Positions 1 to 5,105 of a stretch of 15,307 bases of DNA are shown piece after piece. A model generated the notes under the pieces. It was not told where the DNA came from. It saw nothing but the letters and a program-made list of their open reading frames with translations, and made no database searches. Position 1 is the stretch's first letter; each line of letters starts with the position of its first letter. The position numbers were made by a program, and so were the translations under genes. This DNA comes from JAGPHI01 sp036661035 (lineage in GTDB: Bacteria; Bacillota; Clostridia; Oscillospirales; Ruminococcaceae): positions 1-15,307 of the forward strand of contig JAVWZM010000054.1 of the NCBI GenBank assembly GCA_036661035.1, in the 5' to 3' direction.

Positions 1-1
1 A

Positions 2-112
2 GTCAAGTTGCGATACAGCAATTTTACTTTTGATTGTCCTACTCAAACCTCGTCTTTGCTGTATGCAACTTGACAAAAGGTTGTTTACAAAGACAATGAT
101 ATGTCAAGTTGC
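2..112. repeat. Three copies of a GTCAAGTTGC motif, two forming an imperfect inverted repeat
   Basis: Positions 2-20 (GTCAAGTTGCGATACAGCA) and 57-74 (reverse complement GTCAAGTTGCATACAGCA) match over their full length except for one inserted base, in opposite orientation about 36 bp apart. A third copy of the first ten bases lies at 103-112 in the same orientation as the first, followed by TATA rather than ATACAGCA. They lie just past the 3' end of the XRE gene, inside the element. They could be operators for the regulator or for a gene to the left, or binding sites for a recombination accessory protein. The sequence alone does not choose between these. Confidence 0.6.
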
Positions 113-123
113 TATAAAAGAAT

Positions 124-375
124 TTATTTCGATTTTTTACCTAGCAGTAACTCGTCTGTGCTAATGCCAAATATTTCAGCTAATTTTACAACCTCAAAAT
201 CCGTTACCAATCTTTCGTCTTTTTCGATACGAAGAATCGTAACTTCGCTTGTTTTAAGGCCTGTTACCTCTAGTTTTGCAGCTAAATCTTTTTGCGTCCA
301 GTTTCGGCTTTTACGCAAATCACGCACACGCGCGCCTATGATGTTTTTCTTGTTATCGCAAAAGTGTATTTTCAT
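124..375 (-). CDS. XRE-family helix-turn-helix transcriptional regulator
   Basis: This is an 83-aa single-domain protein of the Cro/C1 (XRE) type. The segment from about residue 15 to 75 has the five-helix pattern of the family: RVRDLRKSRNWTQKDLAAKL covers helices 1 and 2, the region around TSEVTILRIEK is the recognition helix, and VVKLAEIFGISTDELL is the usual closing helix. It should bind DNA as a dimer in the cytoplasm. The ribosome site is weak (GGGAAAG about 4-5 bases before the ATG). It lies divergently from the recombinase unit within the element, so it most likely represses that unit, its own gene or cargo to the left. The repeated TTTAAACAT motifs in the divergent region are candidate operators. 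The family is confident; the target is inference. Confidence 0.85.
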   Translation of the reverse strand: MKIHFCDNKKNIIGARVRDLRKSRNWTQKDLAAKLEVTGLKTSEVTILRIEKDERLVTDFEVVKLAEIFGISTDELLLGKKSK

Positions 376-429
376 GCTTTCCCTGCTTTCTAATAGTGTA
401 ATTTATACTACTCATTTTATAAGAAAACG

Positions 430-529
430 AATGTTTAAAGTTTTTAATAATGAAGTTTTAAACATTTTTTGGGTTTTAATTTAGATAACTAAAAAAGCTT
501 ATGGATTTAAACGCAAATTGTTAAACATC
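430..529. promoter_or_regulatory. Candidate operator region: AATGTTTAAA / TTTAAACATT inverted repeat plus a third half-site
   Basis: AATGTTTAAA at 430-439 and TTTAAACATT at 457-466 are exact reverse complements separated by 17 bp. A further direct copy, TTAAACAT, lies at 521-528. All three lie between the divergent XRE gene (start at 375) and the recombinase unit (start at 628), where a repressor of the element would be expected to bind. The second arm also precedes a run of six T, so a weak AT-only terminator reading is possible. I see no convincing -35/-10 pair in the interval. Confidence 0.4.
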
Positions 530-536
530 AACGACG

Positions 537-572
537 AAAACTGACGTAATTTCGCGTCTGTTTTGTTTTTTT
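537..572 (+). terminator. Terminator-like hairpin in the leader of the recombinase unit (possible attenuator)
   Basis: AAAACTGACG (537-546) pairs with CGTCTGTTTT (555-564) with one T-T mismatch, and a run of seven T follows at 566-572. This is the form of a rho-independent terminator on the plus strand. No plus-strand gene precedes it, only the antisense of the XRE gene. It is therefore better read as a leader attenuator or a read-in block in front of the small ORF and the recombinase than as the end of a gene. Confidence 0.5.
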
Positions 573-582
573 ACCGCATAGG

Positions 583-619
583 ATGAAATAAGAAGAAAAA
601 ACAAATTTCATACAGGAGG
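583..619 (+). promoter_or_regulatory. Hairpin next to a strong AGGAGG ribosome site
   Basis: ATGAAAT (583-589) pairs perfectly with ATTTCAT (605-611), two bases before AGGAGG at 614-619. The GTG start at 628 follows after 8 nt. This ribosome site decides the start of the small ORF. The adjoining stem could influence initiation, but that is inference. Confidence 0.4.
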
Positions 620-627
620 CTGACAGT

Positions 628-762
628 GTGCAAACAACTATTTACATTTTAAAAGAAAACTTTGAAGCAAAAACTGCTGATGAGCGCAAAATTACCTTTC
701 AAAAGCTGATGGAAACGTATTTGGCCTCGGCACAAAAGCAAATAATGCAAACGCTGAAATAA
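628..762 (+). CDS. Small hypothetical protein upstream of the recombinase
   Basis: This ORF of 44 codons has a GTG start and an excellent AGGAGG site 8 nt upstream. The peptide begins MQTTIYILKENF and continues with a charged, probably helical segment (TADERKITFQKL, then AQKQIMQ), ending in TLK. No membrane segment, signal peptide or cysteine is visible. It lies 68 bp before the recombinase start on the same strand, so co-expression is likely. Clostridial serine-recombinase elements often carry a very short ORF at this place (TnpW in Tn4451-like elements is one named case), but I cannot match this one to a named family. A recombination-directionality or regulatory role is conceivable and unproven. 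The ribosome site and tight context are the main evidence that it is real. Confidence 0.6.
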   Translation: MQTTIYILKENFEAKTADERKITFQKLMETYLASAQKQIMQTLK

Positions 763-830
763 TGGTAGACATACGCCCGTAATTAGGGTATGTTGTGATT
801 GAGCGATTGCAGCGTAAAGGAAGGTGACGC

Positions 831-2408
831 ATGAAAGCTGCAATTTATTGCCGTTTGAGCAAGGAAGACGATGATCACGAAAAGGAATCCGAAAGTATAC
901 AAAATCAAAAATCCATGCTTGTGAAATATGCGGTTGAAAAAGGTTTTGACATTTATAACATCTACTGCGACGAAGACTATTCCGGCGTTGACCGCTCCCG
1001 CCCCGACTTTTGCAGTATGCTGCAAGCAGCGGAGCAGCGCAAATTTGACATCATTTTGGTGAAAACACAAGCGCGCTTTACGCGCGATATGGAGCTTGTG
1101 GAAAAATATCTGCACGGTAGCTTTATCGAGTGGGGCATCCGCTTTATTGCCGTGGTGGACAACGTGGACACAAATGATGTAGCGAATAAAAAAAGCCGCC
1201 AAATCAACGGCTTAATCAACGAATGGTACTTAGAGGATTTGTCAAACAATGTGCGCTCTGTGCTTGACCACAAGCGAAAAGAGGGAAAATACATAGCCAC
1301 CTTTGCACTTTACGGCTATGAAAAAGACCCACAGGACAAAAATCGTCTTGTGATAGACTCTGAAGCGGCTGAAATTGTAAAGCGTATCTTTGCGCTGTAT
1401 CTCGGTGGGAACGGCACCACCAAAATAGCCCGTATTTTAAACGAGGAACAAATTCCTTCTCCCACAAAATACAAGCAAGACAAGGGACTGAACTATAAAA
1501 AGGCAGCCGCGTTCCATAACGGTGATATTTGGGGAAAGGCTACGGTTTACCGTATGCTGACAACCCGTACCTACGCCGGAGATTTAGAGCAGGGACGGCA
1601 CAAAAAGGTAAGCTATAAATCTAAAAAGACCGTATGGATTCCAAGAGAGCAATGGATAGTTGTGCCAAACACACATGAAGCAATTATTGAACCCGACACC
1701 TTTGACCGCGTTCAGAAAATGCTCGGGCAAAAAGCACGCGGCAGTAAAACAGGTGAAGTTAATCCCTTTGCCGGAAAGGTGTTTTGCGGGCTGTGCGGTA
1801 CGCCGATGGAACAAACAGGCGCCGGGAAATCGCAGACGGGGAAAAGCTCGCAGAGAAGATATTACAGATGTCGAACCTCACAGCGTGACAAAAGCCGCTG
1901 TGCAGGGCAGGATTATCTTCCAATTCATCAAATTGAAAGCCTTTTGCTGGAACGCATCCGCACTTATGCCGCAGAATATTTTGAGCCAAGTCAGGTGGAG
2001 ACCTCATTGTTGGAAACGCAGGCTGCAAGCAAAATAAAGGCAAAGCAGGAGGAAATGAACCGTCTGCAAGCTGAAGTGCAGCGGCGCAGAAAAGCAATGC
2101 AGGAATTGTACTTGGATAAAAGCAGCGGGTTGCTTGGCACTGCACAATTTATCCGGCTCAACGAAGCGTATTTGCAAGAAGTTGAGCAGTTTGAACGGAG
2201 AATTCGGCAAGCAGAACAGGAGATTGGTGGCTGTGCAGATGAAAATACAGCACAGCTTCGCAAGCAAATGGAGCAACGCCTCGCAGAGATTGCACAAGTA
2301 AAAACGCTCACGCGTGAACTTGTTTGCCTACTAGTGGATAAAATAACGGTGTTCCCCGTGAACCCGGAAACGGCATGCAGAAGCATTGAAATTGCATGGA
2401 AATTTTGA
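831..2408 (+). CDS. Large serine recombinase (TnpX-like site-specific integrase/excisionase)
   Basis: This 525-aa enzyme should catalyse integration and excision of the element through a covalent phosphoserine link. The N-terminal resolvase domain starts with AAIYCRLSKEDD, giving nucleophile Ser10, followed by the conserved DEDYSG and the arginine-rich KTQARFTRD region near residues 80-90. A recombinase domain spans about 155-290 (FALYGYEKD, IARILNEEQIPSPT). A zinc ribbon follows with Cys319, Cys322, Cys347 and Cys357. A long charged coiled coil runs over about 395-475, as in integrases that need it for synapsis control. Length and domain order are normal and no lesion is visible, so it is probably active. 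GGAAGG precedes the ATG. The gene ends about 110 bp from the junction with the interrupted gene, which fits a role in the element's own movement. Confidence 0.95.
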   Translation: MKAAIYCRLSKEDDDHEKESESIQNQKSMLVKYAVEKGFDIYNIYCDEDYSGVDRSRPDFCSMLQAAEQRKFDIILVKTQARFTRDMELVEKYLHGSFIEWGIRFIAVVDNVDTNDVANKKSRQINGLINEWYLEDLSNNVRSVLDHKRKEGKYIATFALYGYEKDPQDKNRLVIDSEAAEIVKRIFALYLGGNGTTKIARILNEEQIPSPTKYKQDKGLNYKKAAAFHNGDIWGKATVYRMLTTRTYAGDLEQGRHKKVSYKSKKTVWIPREQWIVVPNTHEAIIEPDTFDRVQKMLGQKARGSKTGEVNPFAGKVFCGLCGTPMEQTGAGKSQTGKSSQRRYYRCRTSQRDKSRCAGQDYLPIHQIESLLLERIRTYAAEYFEPSQVETSLLETQAASKIKAKQEEMNRLQAEVQRRRKAMQELYLDKSSGLLGTAQFIRLNEAYLQEVEQFERRIRQAEQEIGGCADENTAQLRKQMEQRLAEIAQVKTLTRELVCLLVDKITVFPVNPETACRSIEIAWKF

Positions 2409-2422
2409 TTAATTTCCAGCCA

Positions 2423-2443
2423 AAACTCACCAAAAACGAGTTT
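2423..2443. repeat. Short inverted repeat after the recombinase
   Basis: AAACTC (2423-2428) and GAGTTT (2438-2443) are exact reverse complements with a 9-nt loop, 15 bp past the recombinase stop. No T-run follows on the plus strand. It is at best a weak transcript end or part of the attachment region. Confidence 0.25.
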
Positions 2444-2460
2444 CAGAAGCACGCCAATAA

Positions 2461-3177
2461 TTAACGGTATATCGACGAATTATTAACAAAAACACATGTG
2501 GGTTTGGTTGAGCCTACCCAGGTGGGATATACTTCGCTGGAGGCTACGTTTTTAATATAATCTCGAAAGGATACTGTAACATTCCGTGCGCTTGCGGAGG
2601 GCTTGCCTAAATGCACGGTGATTTTGTCGGGGATAATTACGCTTGGCAGCACTCTTGGCAAGGGGGCTACCTCAATAGGTGCTTGCCCACTGCCGCCGTC
2701 GCCTGCAAAAAGAGAATGTTCAGGCACCAAAAAATCGCTGTCGCCAAGGGTGCCGCGCTCGCCCTCAAGGGGTATCATGGCAAGCTCCGCCATGGCAATG
2801 GTATCTGCAAAAACCTGTACGCCCTCTACGCTTAAATCTCCGTAGCCGGGGCAAGAGGCAACAAGGGTATAAACGGCATAAGGCAAAACCGTGGTGTTGT
2901 TTTCGTCCAGAGAATATGCACGCAAGGGGCATTTTAACGGAATATCGTCAGAAAGCCCGTCTGCGCCTGTGATAAAGCGCGCGTTGAAGGCGGTGTTTAC
3001 AATGTCTGTTCTAAATACATTAACTATCACATCTGCCACGGGCAGGCTGTCGGAGGCGGTAAAGCTGCGTACACGCAGATAGCCAATTGCGCTAGGGCGA
3101 GGACGAGGGGGGCAAGGAGGCACAGGGCAAGGGCAGCAGCCGCAGCGGCATGGGGCTTTTGGTTTATTATCAGTCAT
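2461..3177 (-). CDS. Interrupted N-terminal two thirds of a clostridial peptidoglycan-binding-type protein
   Basis: The 238-aa reading frame starts with a Cys/Pro-rich stretch (residues 9-28, CRCGCCPCPVPPCPPRPRP). A beta-rich domain then gives variable-loop repeats (YLRVRSFTASDSLPVADVIVNV, PYAVYTLVASCPGYGDLSVEG) and a linker. The conserved block PDKITVHLGKP, VTVSFRDYIKNVASSEVYPTW ends at Trp220. From memory, family members in Clostridia continue with PE..RANI...LNRIYTEW..., a catalytic-looking middle region and a C-terminal peptidoglycan-binding domain, to well over 400 aa. Here the family pattern ends at Trp220 and is replaced by VGSTKPTCVFVNNSSIYR and a stop read from element DNA. The start is fixed by AGGAG at 3185-3190. 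As it stands the product lacks the C-terminal domain. A cell-wall or spore-coat/cortex role is family inference, not shown here. Confidence 0.75.
   Translation of the reverse strand: MTDNKPKAPCRCGCCPCPVPPCPPRPRPSAIGYLRVRSFTASDSLPVADVIVNVFRTDIVNTAFNARFITGADGLSDDIPLKCPLRAYSLDENNTTVLPYAVYTLVASCPGYGDLSVEGVQVFADTIAMAELAMIPLEGERGTLGDSDFLVPEHSLFAGDGGSGQAPIEVAPLPRVLPSVIIPDKITVHLGKPSASARNVTVSFRDYIKNVASSEVYPTWVGSTKPTCVFVNNSSIYR
2497..2526. other. Element/host junction (attachment-site half) inside the interrupted gene
   Basis: The break in protein similarity falls right after the Trp codon whose complement occupies 2518-2520. To the right, the minus strand codes for the conserved IKNVASSEVYPTW stretch. 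To the left it codes for an unrelated 18-residue tail. TGGGT at 2497-2501 and ACCCA at 2516-2520 form a 5-bp inverted repeat at the boundary, and CCCAGGTGGG spans it. Serine integrases recognise imperfect dyads with a 2-bp core, so the core probably lies within or near these bases. The exact position is inference. Confidence 0.55.
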
Positions 3178-3235
3178 AACATTATCTCCTTATATATTAA
3201 TAAAAAGGCTTGTGTAGACACCTTATTCAAAATTA

Positions 3236-3247
3236 ATCATGCATGAT
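3236..3247. promoter_or_regulatory. 12-bp perfect palindrome in the divergent promoter region
   Basis: ATCATGCATGAT at 3236-3247 is a perfect palindrome between the interrupted gene (start 3177) and the epimerase gene (start 3330). It could be an operator. No family consensus is recognised. Confidence 0.25.
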
Positions 3248-3268
3248 ACATGCACAATCACTTTCTTT

Positions 3269-3299
3269 TTGATTAGATTTGTAATATAATGAGTATACT
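3269..3299 (+). promoter_or_regulatory. Possible promoter of the epimerase gene
   Basis: TTGATT at 3269-3274 and TATACT at 3294-3299 are 19 bp apart. A perfect TATAAT lies at 3285-3290 but has no well-spaced -35. One of these probably serves as the start region, with a short leader to the AGGAGG at 3319-3324. Confidence 0.35.
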
Positions 3300-3329
3300 G
3301 TTATAAAGTACACACTATAGGAGGACATT

Positions 3330-4208
3330 ATGGACATTATCCTTGAAAATAATTTTTTAGCGCTTACCGTCAGCACTTTGGGTGCAGAGCCTGTAAGCCT
3401 GCGCAAAAAAGCTACAGGGGAAGAAATGCTGTGGGACGCACGCGAGGGCAAGTGGAACCGCCACGCGCCTGTGCTTTTTCCGTGGTGCGGAAAGCTACGT
3501 GACGGACATTTTACATATAAGGGCACTGAATATACCGGCGAAGGCCATGGCTTTGCGCGCGATTTGGAGCATACTCTTACCGAAACAACCGAAAACAGCC
3601 TTACCTTTACCCTTGCGGCAAACGCCATTACCATGGAAAAGTTTCCCTTTGTATTTCGCCTAACCACTACATTTATTTTAGATGGCGAAACATTGCACCA
3701 TGATGTTCAGGTGGAAAATGAGGGCGATTGGGATATGCCCTTTGCACTTGGGTATCACCCCGGATTTATGTGCCCCTTTGATTGCGAGCATGTAACCGAG
3801 GATTACGAAATCCGTTTCGACACTCCGCAAACGCCTATTGTGATAGATACAGGTGCAGGCGGCCTTGTAACAGGCAAGGAAAGCGTTTTGTTTGAAAACA
3901 AAGATGTTATCCCTCTTACAGATACCTTGTTTGCAAACGACAGCATTTGCATGAAAAATCTTACTGCCAAAACCATGGCACTTGTGGAAAAAAGCACAGG
4001 CAGAAAAATAGAGATGAATGTAGAGGGCTTTCCATTCGTACTGCTTTGGTCTAATAGCGGCAAGCTGGAATTTGTGTGCATAGAGCCTTGGCATGGCTTG
4101 CCGGATCCGGCTGACGCATCAGGCGACTGGACAGAAAAGCCGTATACTGTTACCTTGCCAAAGGGCGGCGTGTGGAACACGAACCTTGCAATGAAGTTTG
4201 AAAGATAA
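3330..4208 (+). CDS. Aldose 1-epimerase family protein (LacX-like mutarotase)
   Basis: The 292-aa cytoplasmic enzyme has the galactose-mutarotase fold. Family members interconvert the alpha and beta anomers of aldoses. Visible signatures are the NRHAPVLFPWCGKLRDG block (residues 43-59), GHGFARD with His73, LGYHPGF with His143, and CIEPWHGLPD with Glu252. By comparison with characterised mutarotases the two histidines would be the acid and substrate-binding residues and the glutamate the base. Length matches the LacX-like subgroup rather than the longer GalM type, whose substrate is often unknown. AGGAGG five bases before the ATG fixes the start. The gene stands alone: it diverges from the interrupted gene and ends in a strong terminator, so its pathway cannot be read from neighbours. 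Confidence 0.92.
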   Translation: MDIILENNFLALTVSTLGAEPVSLRKKATGEEMLWDAREGKWNRHAPVLFPWCGKLRDGHFTYKGTEYTGEGHGFARDLEHTLTETTENSLTFTLAANAITMEKFPFVFRLTTTFILDGETLHHDVQVENEGDWDMPFALGYHPGFMCPFDCEHVTEDYEIRFDTPQTPIVIDTGAGGLVTGKESVLFENKDVIPLTDTLFANDSICMKNLTAKTMALVEKSTGRKIEMNVEGFPFVLLWSNSGKLEFVCIEPWHGLPDPADASGDWTEKPYTVTLPKGGVWNTNLAMKFER

Positions 4209-4243
4209 TACATTGTAAAGAATCTATCATATCTAACGCATAT

Positions 4244-4293
4244 TCCCGAAATTAACCGATATTATTGTATCGAATTAATTTCGGGATTTTTTT
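4244..4293 (+). terminator. Rho-independent terminator after the epimerase gene
   Basis: TCCCGAAATTAA (4244-4255) pairs perfectly over 12 bp with TTAATTTCGGGA (4275-4286). An inner CGATA/TATCG stem lies at 4257-4261/4268-4272, and seven T follow at 4287-4293. It is 35 bp past the epimerase stop. Confidence 0.93.
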
Positions 4294-4925
4294 GTGCCTT
4301 AGGCGATTGAACGATAGCCACAATACTACCGAAAAATCGCAAAAGCTATCTATTGATATCCTAAAATAAATATAACGACTGTTAAGTAGCACAAAAATAT
4401 AACGATAATTCAATATATTGTAAAAATGACAGTTTTGCAGCGTGGGATAATTTGCCTATAGTATCATACAAATTAACGATATCAAAGGCGCATAATATTA
4501 CTTACTGCGCCATGTTTCCGCATCGTATGACGTAAAAATGCTATACGATATGTATAAAATAGCATATAATGCGGTATTTGTAATAATAAGAAAAATAAAA
4601 GTAGCTATCTGTCGCATTATAATACTATGGTGCGAAATACTACGTGGCAATGCGGAAAAAGCATATGCAATGCGCTAAAATAATAGGCGATAAGCAAAAA
4701 ATAGCGGTGTATGGGCAAACCAACATATATAGCAATGCGCGCACACATCGCTATTGCGAATCGACCTTTGGTCGGCACATATAATCGCCACGCGAGGGAA
4801 TATACAGCAACTTGTACTTTGTTTAAAAGTTATACATGCCAAGGCAAGCTGCTATATATCCCATGTGGCAAAGCTGCATTATGCCGCGCAATGCGCATAT
4901 GAAAAGAAAAATCTGTCCATAAAAA
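4294..4925. other. Gene-free AT-rich interval with several nested inverted repeats
   Basis: No convincing gene is present: the ORFs that cross it are short, lack ribosome sites and have no family pattern. It holds a series of stem-capable pairs: GGCGC/GCGCC (4487-4491/4507-4511); CCGCAT/ATGCGG (4518-4523/4569-4574) enclosing ATGCTAT/ATAGCAT (4538-4544/4559-4565); TCGCA/TGCGA (4612-4616/4631-4635); and a possible three-way junction at 4686-4789. The word GCAATGCG appears at 4647, 4667, 4732 and 4888. This could be a noncoding RNA, a degenerate repeat cluster or simply AT-rich spacer. Confidence 0.45.
4686..4789. ncRNA. Candidate structured RNA with a three-way-junction shape (strand unknown)
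   Basis: An outer stem GGCGAT/ATCGCC (4686-4691/4784-4789) encloses two arms. One is AATAGCG/CGCTATT (4700-4706/4749-4755), continued by GTGT/ACAC (4707-4710/4743-4746) with a 2-nt bulge. The other is CGACC/GGTCG (4762-4766/4770-4774) with a TTT loop. I know no RNA family that fits. With only one copy there is no covariation, so chance pairing is a real alternative. Confidence 0.25.
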
Positions 4926-4954
4926 TATGCCGCAGATGTTTCATCTGCGGCATA
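4920..4954 (-). terminator. Rho-independent terminator downstream of proS
   Basis: TATGCCGCAGATG (4926-4938) and CATCTGCGGCATA (4942-4954) form a perfect 13-bp stem with a 3-nt loop. Read on the minus strand it is followed by TTTTTA (A-run at 4921-4925), the direction in which proS transcripts arrive, about 150 bp past the proS stop. On the plus strand no T-run follows. Confidence 0.8.
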
Positions 4955-5105
4955 GGTGATATTTAGATATACGAAATGAATAACGCGAAGGGTACCAAGG
5001 CGAATGTGTTAGCCAATGGTACAAGCATCAATACATAAGCAAAGCGCATGAGTTTAAAAAATAAATCTTAATGCACAAAGCACATGCAAATCGGTATTGG
5101 CAGAA

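Larger units (their letters stand above)
1..2517. mobile_element. Right-hand part of an integrated serine-recombinase element; left end outside the window
   Basis: Four things support this. A large serine recombinase gene points at the boundary. An XRE-type regulator and a small ORF sit with it. The next gene (2461-3177) loses family similarity abruptly at the codon ending at 2518. The tail of that gene is read out of DNA just beyond the recombinase stop. Large serine recombinases of the TnpX/phage-integrase type commonly lie next to one attachment junction, which fits the 110 bp between the recombinase stop and the break. The exact crossover dinucleotide cannot be fixed without the left junction or an empty site; it should lie close to 2513-2526. 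Cargo genes are to the left and unseen, so I cannot say whether this is a prophage, an integrative element or a small transposon. Confidence 0.78.

Noticed and set aside
101..484. 127-codon plus-strand ORF overlapping the XRE gene
   Set aside because: It is antisense to a gene with clear helix-turn-helix pattern, has no ribosome site and no family pattern.
3190..3235. Sporulation sigma-factor promoter before the interrupted gene
   Set aside because: A GAATA word fits a sigma-G -35, but no -10 match stands at the right distance, so it would not support a spore-specific claim.
4713..4721. GGGCAAACC, which resembles part of the c-di-GMP-I riboswitch
   Set aside because: The rest of the riboswitch (the GCAAAGCC and GGTAGG parts) is absent, so this is a short chance match.
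4711..4966. Two overlapping short plus-strand ORFs in the gene-free interval
   Set aside because: No ribosome sites, unusual composition, and one runs through the proS terminator hairpin.
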